From Streptomyces kanamyceticus (GTDB lineage: Bacteria > Actinomycetota > Actinomycetes > Streptomycetales > Streptomycetaceae): a DNA stretch of 64,000 nucleotides. The notes under the pieces are model-generated. The model was not told the origin of the DNA and did no database searches. It saw only the letters and a program-made list of their open reading frames with translations. The position numbers and the translations under genes are program-made. Where the stretch lies: positions 434,001 through 498,000 of the forward strand of contig NZ_CP023699.1 of the NCBI RefSeq assembly GCF_008704495.1, in the 5' to 3' direction. This document shows positions 8,875 through 17,193 of the stretch, piece by piece. Positions within the stretch are counted from its first letter, which is position 1; every line of letters starts with the position of its first letter.

Positions 8875-9606
8875 TCAGCGTCCCTCGACCGCTGCCACTG
8901 CGGCCCGCACGGTGTCGCCGGGATCGGTGAAGCAGGTGAAGTGGTCCCCACGCAGCGGCACCGTACGGGCCGGTGCGGTGGTGACGCTGTGCCAGGCGTC
9001 TGCGGCCGCGGGAGGCAGTCCGGGGTCGTCGGCACCGCGCAGCACGGTCAGGGGCAGAGCAAGCCGGGGCCGGTCCGATGGGTCGTATGCTGCGAGGAGG
9101 GCAAGATCGCTCTCAAGGGCCTGGGTCGCGAGTTCAACGGACTCGGCTCCGGCCGACTCCTGGGCGTCGAGCCACTGCGGGGGCTTGCCCGCCTCGGCGT
9201 GGCAGGCCGCAGCAGCCTGGCCCGGTGAGGGACTGCCGGAGACGACGAGATAGCGGGGAGCAGGCAGGCCGAGACGGGCGAGGCGGTGACAGGTTTCGTA
9301 GGCGACGACGGCACCCATGCTGTGCCCGACGAGCGCGTAGGGCCGGTCGGCCGCCCACTGCAGCGCGAAAGCCACATGCCGTGAGAGGGAGCCCAGATCG
9401 GGGGGCGCGGGCTCGCTCACCCGGTCTTCGCGCCCGGGGTACTGCACCGCCCAGAGTTCGTAGCCGTCGGGCAGGTGCGGCAGCCAGCGCCGGTAGACAC
9501 TGGCACTGCCCCCTGCGTGGGGGAAGCAGACGAGCCGTATGCCTGCTGTAGGGGGGTTCAGAGGCCGCAGCCATCGATGTGCGGGGCCTGGGGGCGCCGC
9601 TGTCAC
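8875..9606 (-). CDS. Type II thioesterase (alpha/beta hydrolase)
   Basis: A 243-residue external thioesterase that removes misloaded acyl groups from NRPS carrier proteins. It shows the family opening RLVCFPHAGGSASVYRRWLP, the PGREDR block, the nucleophile motif GHSMG (Ser about residue 96), an acidic residue in LRGADDPG (about 192) and the catalytic His in RGDHFTCF (about 219). The GTG start overlaps the NRPS stop codon, so the two are translated together. Since the NRPS has no integrated thioesterase, this enzyme could also perform product release. Confidence 0.9.
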   Translation of the reverse strand: MTAAPPGPAHRWLRPLNPPTAGIRLVCFPHAGGSASVYRRWLPHLPDGYELWAVQYPGREDRVSEPAPPDLGSLSRHVAFALQWAADRPYALVGHSMGAVVAYETCHRLARLGLPAPRYLVVSGSPSPGQAAAACHAEAGKPPQWLDAQESAGAESVELATQALESDLALLAAYDPSDRPRLALPLTVLRGADDPGLPPAAADAWHSVTTAPARTVPLRGDHFTCFTDPGDTVRAAVAAVEGR

Positions 9607-12600
9607 GAGGCATCCTGGGGGACGGCGTCCGGTGCGTCGTCGATCGCGCGTGCCATGGCGGCCAGGGTGGCGGCGGCCTGCAGACGTCGCAGCGGGACGC
9701 GTACCCCGAAGCGGTCCTTCACCGCCAGCGACAGCCGCATCGTAAGCAGACTGTCAGCTCCCAGACCGAAGAAGCTGTCATGCCGCGAGCGCGGGGAACT
9801 GCCCAGCAGCCGGGTCCATTCCTGACACAGGGCCTCTTCTGTCCCGGGCAGAGGAGGCTCCTGCGGTACGGCCTCCTGCTGCGGTGCCGCCCACGCGATC
9901 AGCTGTTTGCGGTCGATCTTCCCGTTGGCGTTGCGAGGAAGCTCGGGCAGCAGCAGGTAGTCGGCAGGCCGGGCGTAGGCGGGCAACCAGCGGCCGGCGT
10001 GGGCACGGACGTCTTCCATGTCCATGCTGTCCTCGCGCGGCAGCAGGAACACCACAATGCGTCGCCGCGGCCCTTCTCCGGCCAGCACGGCGGCGGCCTT
10101 GTCGACATCGTGGTGCGTGCCCAACACGTTCTCGATCTCGCCGAGTTCGATGCGGTACCCGTTGAGCTTGATCTGATGGTCGGCGCGGCCGAGGAACTCC
10201 AGGGTTCCGTCGGACCGGTAGCGGCCCAGGTCCCCGGTGCGGTACCAGCGCTGTCCGTCGTACTCGACGAACCGTTCGGCGGTGCGCTGCGGGTCGCCTC
10301 GGTATCCGAGCGCCACTCCGGTCCCGCCGATCCACAGCTCGCCGGGCACCCAGTCGGGACAGTCGCGGCCGCGGCGGTCGACTGCGCGATAGCTCTGGTT
10401 ACGCAACGGGGTGCCGTACGGAATGGACGTCCAGGTGGGGTCGGTCTCCTCCACCTCGAAGAAGTTGGAATACACCGCGCCTTCCGTGGCGCCCCCGCAG
10501 GCGACGAAGCGGCACTCGGGGGCCAGGCGGCGCAGCCGCCCGGGCAGGTCCGTCCCGATCCAGTCGCCTCCGGTGAGAACGAGCCGGAGGCTGTCGGGCG
10601 GGGTGCCCAGTTCGCCGGCCGTGAGCAGCATGTCGAGTAGAACGGGTACGGAGTCCCAGACGGTGACACGGTGGGCGAGGATGAGACGGAGCCATGCCTC
10701 GGGATCGCGTCGTTCGTCGGTGTTCGGCATGACCACATGACCGCCGGCCATCAGCAGCCCGAAGATCTCGTAGACGGAGAGGTCGAAATCCAGGGCGGAA
10801 ACCGACAGACAGCCGTCCATCGGGCCCACGTCCCAACGCCGGTTGAGATCCTCCAGGGTGTTGACGGCAGACCGATGGCTCACCTCCACGCCTTTGGGCG
10901 TGCCGGTGGAACCCGACGTGAAGATGATGTAGGCGGGATCGTCCGGTGCGCTGTGTACGGGGTGGGCCAGGGGCTCACGGGAGGTGTCCAGGGCGATGTG
11001 CCAGGCCACGGGCGCCGGGCCGTCTCCGCTGCCTGGCACGTCGTCGTCGCAGATCGAGTACCGCGCCCCGGAGACCCGCAGTACTTGCTCCAGCCGCCGC
11101 GCGGGTTGCTCCGGACTGACGGGGACGTAGCAGCCGCCCGCGGCCAGAACCGCGAGTACGGAGACGACCTGTGCCTCACCCGAGGTGAGGCACACGCCGA
11201 CCGGCTCACGCGCACGCAGTCCTCGCCGTTTCAGTTCGCCCGCCAACCTCAGGGCCCGCTCTCGGAGTTCGCCACGGCTGAGGGAGTTGCCGTCGTGGTG
11301 GAGGCAGAGGCGTCGGGGTTCGCGGGCCGCCGACTCGAAGAAGTGCTGGTGCAGTAGCGCCCCGCTCGGCGGGGCCCAGGTGTCGTTGGTACGGCGGCGT
11401 GCCTCGTGCTGCTTCTCGGGCAGCCGGTCGGTGGGCGGGGCGTCCCAGTCGCGCCCGGCATAGGCGGTCAGGACCTCGCCGCAGTACTCGGTCATGCCGT
11501 CCAGCACTCCGGGCCGGAACACGTCGTCGACCGCGTCCCATGCCAGCACCATGCCGCTGTCCGCGGCGTCCGAGGACGGATAGGCAAGACAGTCGAGCCA
11601 CACCTGAGGGGTGTGGGACACCATCCAGACCGGAGGGCCGATCACAGCCTCGCATCGCGCGGAGGCCCAGCTCCGTTCGAGGGCTGTGTACACGACGCCG
11701 AGTGGCGGCGCGGCCTCGCCACGGCGGCGGGCCGCCTCCCGGAGGGCCGCGACGGTGGGTGCGTCGGCCTGCAGCGCGCGGTCGGCCCACAGGGCGAGAT
11801 CCTTGAGGCTGCACGGCTCCCGCGCCGGAACCGCGACGGCCAGCAGGCGGCTGAAGTCTCCAAGGGTGCAGGTCGCCGGTACACCGGTGTCCTGCGGCCT
11901 GTCGAACACCGGCAAGTTCAGCGCGAAGCCCGTGTCCGGTGCGACATCAAAGCGCTTCAGAGTGGCGACGAAGGCGGCGAACAGCACGGACTCGGCCCTT
12001 ACGCCGGTCATCCGTGCCATCTCCTGGATGCTGCGCCAGGCCGGAGCCGGCAGGGCCACTTCCCTGCGGGTGAAGCGCGGGGGGCCTGCCAGATCCTCGG
12101 GCTCCATGGCGTACGGCAGCCGGGGTGCGGCGAGCGGAGGGCAGGGCCCGGTGTCGCCGACGGCCACGGTGTCCTGCAGAGCACTGCGGCAGCGCCCGAA
12201 GTCACCGGGCGCAGGCAGCGTTTCTCCCTCGTAGAGCGCGGCCAGTTCGTCGAGGAGAACCCTGATGGCGGGCGGGTCGGCGGCAAGAAGATCGATGTCG
12301 ACGTGCAGGCGCGAGCCGCCCCCGGGGAGGAGCGTGAGTCGCAGATCCGTCACCTGACCTCGTGCCACGTCCAGACGCTGCGAGGCCACCTGTTCGCGCA
12401 CCAGGCCGAGTTCGCATGTCACGGCGTCGAGGGTCGCTGAGGCGAGATCGCGTACGGCAAGTTGTCCGGGGACCCGTTCGCAGGGGGTCGCCTGGTCAGG
12501 ATCCGCGAAGGCTGAGCGTAGGGATACGTGCCGTTCCTGTAGCCGCTGGTAGGCCACGGCCAGCCGGCTTGGGTCGAGTGCCACGGTCTGGTCGAACTCG

Positions 12601-12713
12601 AACGACATGTGGCACCCGATGCCGCCGAGCGGCAGCCCGTCCTGGCGGCCCAGGAGATAGGCGTGCTGAACATCGGTGAGGGGGAATGAGGCTGGTCCGG
12701 CTTGCCGGGTCAT
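9603..12713 (-). CDS. NRPS, heterocyclization-adenylation-carrier (Cy-A-T), cysteine type
   Basis: A 1036-residue single-module NRPS. Residues about 1-430 form a condensation-type domain of the cyclization class: it opens LTDVQHAYLLGRQDGLPLGG, then CHMSFEFD, and carries DLLAAD (Asp 141 and 146), the DxxxxD signature of Cy domains in place of HHxxxD. The A domain follows (IIFTSGSTGTPKGVEVSH, FDLSVYEIFG, GGDWIGTDLPGRLRRLAPE, CGGATEGAVYSNFFEVEE, WYRTGDLGRY, NGKIDRK), closely matching the cysteine-activating domains of HMWP2, PchE and PchF. The carrier domain has LGADSLL with the phosphopantetheine Ser near residue 980. Predicted role: load cysteine, condense and cyclise it to a thiazoline. It has no termination domain. 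ATGA overlap with the upstream aminotransferase. Confidence 0.92.
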   Translation of the reverse strand: MTRQAGPASFPLTDVQHAYLLGRQDGLPLGGIGCHMSFEFDQTVALDPSRLAVAYQRLQERHVSLRSAFADPDQATPCERVPGQLAVRDLASATLDAVTCELGLVREQVASQRLDVARGQVTDLRLTLLPGGGSRLHVDIDLLAADPPAIRVLLDELAALYEGETLPAPGDFGRCRSALQDTVAVGDTGPCPPLAAPRLPYAMEPEDLAGPPRFTRREVALPAPAWRSIQEMARMTGVRAESVLFAAFVATLKRFDVAPDTGFALNLPVFDRPQDTGVPATCTLGDFSRLLAVAVPAREPCSLKDLALWADRALQADAPTVAALREAARRRGEAAPPLGVVYTALERSWASARCEAVIGPPVWMVSHTPQVWLDCLAYPSSDAADSGMVLAWDAVDDVFRPGVLDGMTEYCGEVLTAYAGRDWDAPPTDRLPEKQHEARRRTNDTWAPPSGALLHQHFFESAAREPRRLCLHHDGNSLSRGELRERALRLAGELKRRGLRAREPVGVCLTSGEAQVVSVLAVLAAGGCYVPVSPEQPARRLEQVLRVSGARYSICDDDVPGSGDGPAPVAWHIALDTSREPLAHPVHSAPDDPAYIIFTSGSTGTPKGVEVSHRSAVNTLEDLNRRWDVGPMDGCLSVSALDFDLSVYEIFGLLMAGGHVVMPNTDERRDPEAWLRLILAHRVTVWDSVPVLLDMLLTAGELGTPPDSLRLVLTGGDWIGTDLPGRLRRLAPECRFVACGGATEGAVYSNFFEVEETDPTWTSIPYGTPLRNQSYRAVDRRGRDCPDWVPGELWIGGTGVALGYRGDPQRTAERFVEYDGQRWYRTGDLGRYRSDGTLEFLGRADHQIKLNGYRIELGEIENVLGTHHDVDKAAAVLAGEGPRRRIVVFLLPREDSMDMEDVRAHAGRWLPAYARPADYLLLPELPRNANGKIDRKQLIAWAAPQQEAVPQEPPLPGTEEALCQEWTRLLGSSPRSRHDSFFGLGADSLLTMRLSLAVKDRFGVRVPLRRLQAAATLAAMARAIDDAPDAVPQDAS

Positions 12714-14050
12714 GAATTCCTCCAGTGCTGGTCCACCTCGCGTGCAGCCTGAACCAACAGTGCGGCGCCTTGGCGGACTTCGTCATCGGTCACGGTCAGC
12801 GGCGGCATGACGCGCACGCAGTGGCCGGTGGTCCCGCCGAGTCCCACCAAGAGGCCGTTCTCCCGGCACTTCTCCTGCACGGCGCGGGCGACCGCGGCCG
12901 AGGGGCCGGCGGTGGCCGGATCCTGGAAGGCCACTCCGAGCAGCAGTCCGCGCCCCTGCACCCGGCGTACGCTCGCGAGCCCGTGCAGCCCGCCGGTCAG
13001 CAGGGAGCGCAGGGCTCTTCCGGTGTGCAAGGCCCGTGTGGTCAGGTCACGTTCCTCGATCAGGTCCAGCGTGGCGAGGGCCGCGGCCGTGGACAGCGGG
13101 TTGCCGCCGAACGTCGAGACGGACGGCATGGGCAGACACGACATGACGTCGCGCCGGCCGACAACCCCTCCCAGAGGGAGGCCGCCGGCGACTCCCTTGG
13201 CGAAGACTAAAAGGTCGGGGCGGACGTCTTCGTCCCACTGGTAGCCCCACAGGCGGCCGGTGCGCCCCCAGCCAGTCTGCACCTCGTCACAGATCAGCAG
13301 CGCTCCCCGCTCGCGCACCACCCGGGCGTAAGCGGCGAGTTGGCCGTCTGCGAGAGGCGCGGCACCGGCCACTCCCTGCACAGGTTCCGCGATCAGGGCG
13401 GCAACCGGGCCAGCGGCGTCGTCGAGCACACGGGTCAGCCGTCGCGTGCACGAGGCGACCCAGTCTTCGCCCGCGTCGGCCCGGACGGGGCCTCCTGGCA
13501 CGTGATCAACGCTCAAGGGCGTCAGCCCGGCGCCCTGCCACCGCCGGTCACCAGTGACTGCGAGGGCACCGAACGACCGGCCGTGGTAACTGTCGCGCAG
13601 TGCGATGACGTGCCGACTGCGCCGGTACTCGGTGGCAAGGAGCAGGGCTGTCTCCACCGCCTCGGTGCCGGAGCAGGTGAAGAACGCCACGGGGTCGTCG
13701 ATCGCGGAGAGTCGCCCGATGCGTTCGGCCAACTCGATCTGGGAGCGGATGAGATAGAAGGTGGACGTGTGCACGACGCCGGTGCGCAGCTGGCGCTCGA
13801 TCGCCTCCCGTACCTGCGGGACGTCGTAGCCGAGCATGTTCGCGGCGACGCCGGAGTAGAAGTCGAGGTAGTCGCGTCCGTCACCGCCGCGCACGGTGCG
13901 TCCGCGCCCGGAGACGATCTCCAAGGCATCGGTGTAGGACAGCGGCATCCATGGAGGCAGGGCGGCGCGGTGTCGGTCAGTGAGGTGGTGGCTGGTGACG
14001 GCCGGCTCCTTTCGCGAGGTGCGGCGGAGTGACCGAGGGCGGCGGAACAT
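12710..14050 (-). CDS. Class III (omega) aminotransferase
   Basis: A PLP-dependent transaminase of the ornithine/4-aminobutyrate aminotransferase class, 446 residues as drawn. Motifs: DYLDFYSGVAANMLGYDVPQ, FFTCSGTEAVETALLLATEY, the GALAVTG region after the PLP-phosphate loop, LLICDEVQTGWGRTGRLWGY with the Asp that contacts the pyridine nitrogen, and FAKGVAGGLPLGG with the Schiff-base Lys. It follows the SagB-type gene (74-base overlap if the first ATG is used) and is coupled to the NRPS by ATGA. The start is uncertain: a good AAAGGAG lies inside the frame but no ATG/GTG follows at normal spacing; Met35 is the next option. It probably supplies or modifies an omega-amino building block. Confidence 0.88.
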   Translation of the reverse strand: MFRRPRSLRRTSRKEPAVTSHHLTDRHRAALPPWMPLSYTDALEIVSGRGRTVRGGDGRDYLDFYSGVAANMLGYDVPQVREAIERQLRTGVVHTSTFYLIRSQIELAERIGRLSAIDDPVAFFTCSGTEAVETALLLATEYRRSRHVIALRDSYHGRSFGALAVTGDRRWQGAGLTPLSVDHVPGGPVRADAGEDWVASCTRRLTRVLDDAAGPVAALIAEPVQGVAGAAPLADGQLAAYARVVRERGALLICDEVQTGWGRTGRLWGYQWDEDVRPDLLVFAKGVAGGLPLGGVVGRRDVMSCLPMPSVSTFGGNPLSTAAALATLDLIEERDLTTRALHTGRALRSLLTGGLHGLASVRRVQGRGLLLGVAFQDPATAGPSAAVARAVQEKCRENGLLVGLGGTTGHCVRVMPPLTVTDDEVRQGAALLVQAAREVDQHWRNS

Positions 14051-15077
14051 CGGACGGCAGTCCGAGCGCGAATCCGCCCACGTGCATCACCTGTCCGTCG
14101 GTGTCGTTGAGAAAGGACGCGGTAACAGGAGCGTCGATCGCCCCGATGGGGCATGCCGCCAGACCTGTATCGGTGGCGACCAGGCACAAGGTCTGCAGGA
14201 GACACCCGGTGTCGCGGTAGACGAGGCTGAGCGTCATGCCGCCGTACTTCCAGGACGTACGTTCCGTGTACGAGGCCAGATAGAGAGCGACGGGCGGTGT
14301 CCGACTCATCCGCCCGGGACGGGTGATCAATCGGTCCATCAGTTCGCTCAACTCCTGGCCCCACGGGGCGAGCCGCTCAAGGGTGTGGTCAAAGGGGTCA
14401 TAGTGGTGGGCGCCGGGCGCGAGACCTGTTACGTCCCTGGCCAGTACGTAGATCTCAAGGCTGTGCCGTCCGCCGCCGGACGGCGCGGGCCGCTGTGTCT
14501 GCTGGAGGTCCAGGGGCGGAAGGAACCCCCGCACCCGCGCCGCCCGGCCGAGCAGAGCGCCGAGCAAAGGCAGGGGAACGGACTGCTCGGCGAAGACACG
14601 CCGACTGCGCCGCTCATCAAGGACGGCCGACAGAGGGCGGCTGGGCGGTGCCGGACGGTCCGGCAGCGGTGTCCGTGTCCCGGATGCGGGACGCCGTAGC
14701 CGGGCGGCTGGCGGTGGGCGGGGCAGGGATTCGGCATCCGGCGGCACCATGCAGGCCTCGCGGTGAGCGGCCTGCTGGTGCGGGGTGCAGGACGTCGGGA
14801 AGGTCTGATCGCACGGCGGGCAGGGCACGATCAGCCCGGCGCTCACCGCGGCGGCCAGTACCTTGCCCGGAATCTCGGCCTGTCCGGAACCCTGGTGTGG
14901 AACGCCCTGGAGGGCCAGGGCCCGCAACAAGTCGGGGATGTCGGACGACGGGACGGGCCACGACAGAGCACGGCCCGTGCGAGCGTCGAACAACCCTACT
15001 CCCGGACTGTCCTGGTCATCGGGAGCCCAGTCCACGAGCACGTCCGGGTTCCTGCGGTACGTGTGAGATCGGCCCAT
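13977..15077 (-). CDS. SagB/McbC-type thiazoline oxidase (nitroreductase fold)
   Basis: A 366-residue FMN enzyme of the SagB-type dehydrogenase family, which oxidises thiazolines and oxazolines to thiazoles and oxazoles. The N-terminal 140 residues are the variable extension (LVDWAPDDQDSPGVGLFDAR...); the nitroreductase-fold domain starts at SAVLDERRSRRVFAEQSVPL and includes PSGGGRHSLEIYVLARDVTG, LAPGAHHYDPFDHTLERLAP and the C-terminal DTGCLLQTLCLVATDTGLAA block. As first gene of the leftward run upstream of a Cy-containing NRPS, it fits as the dehydrogenase that aromatises the cysteine-derived ring. The ATG has only a weak upstream purine tract. Confidence 0.85.
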   Translation of the reverse strand: MGRSHTYRRNPDVLVDWAPDDQDSPGVGLFDARTGRALSWPVPSSDIPDLLRALALQGVPHQGSGQAEIPGKVLAAAVSAGLIVPCPPCDQTFPTSCTPHQQAAHREACMVPPDAESLPRPPPAARLRRPASGTRTPLPDRPAPPSRPLSAVLDERRSRRVFAEQSVPLPLLGALLGRAARVRGFLPPLDLQQTQRPAPSGGGRHSLEIYVLARDVTGLAPGAHHYDPFDHTLERLAPWGQELSELMDRLITRPGRMSRTPPVALYLASYTERTSWKYGGMTLSLVYRDTGCLLQTLCLVATDTGLAACPIGAIDAPVTASFLNDTDGQVMHVGGFALGLPSDVPPPSVTPPHLAKGAGRHQPPPH

Positions 15078-15278
15078 TCCAAGCGTATTCCCGAAGGATT
15101 TACGACAGAACCGGCATGCAACAAATTCAACAAAAGTAGCACGATTCGCTTCATAGACTTGCCGCTTCCGCCAGGCCGATTCCAGGGGATTGACGCACTG
15201 GAACGCGAAAGGTGAATCCGCGCACCGACCCAGAGGCAGGAGAGTTGGGCAGAGGGTTCGACAACCTGGAGGACACGT

Positions 15279-15545
15279 ATGGAAATCAAACGCATTTCCG
15301 TGGCTGCGGGCATTGGCATCGCGGTGGGACTCGCCGGCGTCAGCGGCGCGTACGCGGACAGCAACGACAACCGGTCCGACGGCCAGATCAACTGTGCGGC
15401 CGGCCCTCTGGCCTCCGCCGCCGCACAGTCGTCATGCACGAAGGACAACCACTTCACCCAGCTCATCGACCGTGAGCACGCCACGTCGCACGACCTCATC
15501 GACTACGGCACCGTGCTGGCCCCCATCGGCGTCTCCGGCCCCTGA
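15279..15545 (+). CDS. Small secreted protein, paralogue 1
   Basis: An 88-residue protein with a clear Sec signal peptide (MEIKRISVAAGIGIAVGLAG, cleavage likely after SGAYA) and a mature part of about 63 residues: SNDNRSDGQIN, two cysteines (C at INCAAG and SSCTKD) that could pair, and an ending HDLIDYGTVLAPIGVSGP. A GGAGG lies eight bases before the ATG. It is the first of three tandem paralogues that share the S(N/H)DN start, the Cys pair and the (H/D)(D/S)(D/E)L(I/V) tail. I do not recognise the family; it is not a chaplin or rodlin. Divergent from the thiazole genes. Confidence 0.8.
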   Translation: MEIKRISVAAGIGIAVGLAGVSGAYADSNDNRSDGQINCAAGPLASAAAQSSCTKDNHFTQLIDREHATSHDLIDYGTVLAPIGVSGP

Positions 15546-15595
15546 CGGGCCCGCAGTCGAATAAGGTCCGGCCAAAGCGAGCAGAGAGAAATCCC

Positions 15596-15862
15596 ATGCA
15601 CCGCCCAACCAGCTCCGTATTCATCACCGCGGCCCTGAGCGCCGCGTGCGCCGCCTTGTGCACTCCGGCGCACGCCGACGTGAACCGCAACAACGACAAC
15701 GTGTCCGTCAACTGTGGGGCCAGCGTCATCTCATACGGAATCGGACAGAATTGTCACGAGAATGAGCTCGGCAAACAGACCATCAGGAAGAAGGACACTC
15801 ACGACAGTGACCTGATCGGGTTCCTCAAGGTATCCGCGCCGCCCTCGGTCAAGGCCGGCTGA
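15596..15862 (+). CDS. Small secreted protein, paralogue 2
   Basis: An 88-residue secreted protein, the same length as its left neighbour. Signal peptide MHRPTSSVFITAALSAACAA, cleavage likely after TPAHA. The mature part NRNNDNVSVNCGASVISYG then GQNCHENELG keeps two cysteines at comparable spacing to paralogue 1, and the tail HDSDLIGFLKVSAPPSVKAG parallels HDLIDYGTVLAPIGVSGP. About fifty bases separate the two genes and no terminator is evident between them, so they are likely co-transcribed. Function unknown; a secreted disulphide-bonded peptide is all the sequence shows. Confidence 0.8.
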   Translation: MHRPTSSVFITAALSAACAALCTPAHADVNRNNDNVSVNCGASVISYGIGQNCHENELGKQTIRKKDTHDSDLIGFLKVSAPPSVKAG

Positions 15863-15878
15863 CGAAGGAGCCTTCCGC

Positions 15879-16080
15879 ATGGGCCACACATTGCCCCGCG
15901 CGCCCCGGCTGGTGGGACGCACCGCCTGTCTGCTGGCGCTGACGGGCCTGACGGCAATCACCTCCGCCGCGGGCGCCGCAGCAGATCAGCGATCAGCGCA
16001 TCCTCAAAGAGGACAGTGTCAGCCACGAACTCGTCGACTACGTAGGCGTAGAGGCCCCCGTGGCCCCCGTGGGTCTGTAG
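15879..16080 (+). pseudogene. Small secreted protein, paralogue 3 (frameshifted, internally deleted)
   Basis: An ATG after AAGGAG opens a signal peptide (RLVGRTACLLALTGLTAITS, cleavage near AAGAAA), then the frame goes astray. An exact tandem duplication of GATCAGC (15984-15990 and 15991-15997) shifts it; removing one copy restores DQRILKEDSVSHELVDYVGV followed by EAPVAPVGL and TAG, matching the tails of the two upstream paralogues. The Asn/Cys-rich middle segment is also missing. So this is a third paralogue lost by a seven-base duplication plus a deletion. Confidence 0.75.
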
Positions 16081-16090
16081 CCGCAACACT

Positions 16091-16119
16091 GTGCCGCTGT
16101 CCTTTCAGGGCAGCGGCAC
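16091..16119 (+). terminator. Hairpin terminator after the small secreted genes
   Basis: GTGCCGCTGTCCT and AGGGCAGCGGCAC form a 13-base-pair stem with one G-T pair and a three-base loop (TTC), ten bases after the stop of the third paralogue. There is no T-run, which is common for Streptomyces terminators. Confidence 0.75.
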
Positions 16120-16202
16120 AGTACGCGGACGGGTGGGCCTCATGCCACGGACACCGCATCCGGGACAGCGGACCCATCATCCCATGCGGCACCCTAGACA
16201 CG

Positions 16203-16496
16203 AGCGAAAGGCCAAGTCCCAGGAACGATGCTGGCGTTCTGCTGACCATCCTCGATACACAGCACCGCTGACCTGCACCGATGTCACATCGGTCAGACTT
16301 GTGGTGGAACTTCGTCGGCCGTACGCAGGCGGAGATCGAACAGGCGCGAGAGGACTGGACGTCGGGCACGCGGTTCGGCGAGGTGCAGGGGTACGACGGG
16401 GGCCGCTGGGTGCGCCTTCCCTGCCTACCCCCGCTTGCCCGCAGGACGACCTCTACTCCCCCGATCCCGATTCCACTCTGCGGGCGGGTGCGGCGG
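16203..16496. repeat. Degenerate direct repeat, copy 2 (pirin-fragment repeat)
   Basis: Same orientation as the copy near 0.3-0.7 kb. It carries the pirin C-terminal remnant LWWNFVGRTQAEIEQAREDW, RFGEVQGYDGG, then jumps directly to the downstream CCCCCGCTTGCCCGC block, so it has an internal deletion of about 100 bases relative to copy 1, removing the LPSVPLKPRGR end of the pirin frame. Single-base differences are scattered throughout, so the duplication is not recent. Confidence 0.8.
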
Positions 16497-17193
16497 GACT
16501 TGCTCACCGGAACGGGGACGAAGGGACACCGCGCACCTCGACAACTGCGTCGGTCCTTGAACAGAGCCGAGCATGCCCGTTGATCATGCTGCGCCGCCAG
16601 GGATCCTCAAGATCCCCGACAGCGTCAAGCTCAGCCCGTGCAGGCACGCCTCGGTGAACAGCCTCTGCGAGTCGTCCTCGGGGCTCTGAGCCTGCTCGGC
16701 CTACCGCAGGCCACGGCTGTGGAACATCCGGTTCCGCGGCACACACAGCAGCTCGTACGGAAGTGCTTCGCCCAGCAGGCCCGCCAGGTGTGTGCGGTCC
16801 TCGTTCTACGGGCCCGCCGACCGGCTCTCCTGCTGCGAGACCTGCAAGTAGCACTCAAGCATGTCGGGCGCCATCTTGCCCCGGTCACCGGAACGAAACC
16901 GAGCGAGCGCGGAGCGAACTGCCCCAGGTGGCACATGAGGGGGCACGAGCTGACACGTCCGGCGCACGAGGCCCAGCCCGCGGTGTGCGGGCGCATCGTC
17001 TACGGCACTTCGTGCCTCACATGGCAGGTGTAAGGCGTCATGCATCTTTCACGACTTGCGTGACCCGTTCGCATCAAGGGCGCTTCTGCACGCCCGTGAG
17101 AACTCACGAGAGCGAGGAACGCGCTTTAAGGCGGCGGAAATGTGCTGCTCGCCCCAGCTCGGGGCTGACCGTGACGTGCCGCAGGAGGCTGGC
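16497..17193. other. Decayed intergenic region before the A-T-R gene set
   Basis: About 700 bases without an intact gene. The leftward strand has broken protein-like pieces (MAPDMLECYLQVSQQESRSA, then in the next frame LAGLLGEALPYELLCVPRNR), the remains of a gene I cannot name. The last 100 bases, less rich in the repeats, precede the TenA-like gene and should hold its promoter. Confidence 0.5.

Noticed and set aside
15279..15862. Small secreted proteins considered as chaplins, rodlins or ribosomal peptide precursors
   Set aside because: They lack the chaplin hydrophobic repeat and rodlin pattern, and have Sec signal peptides instead of a leader/core arrangement next to modification enzymes; the SagB-type enzyme nearby is better explained by the NRPS.
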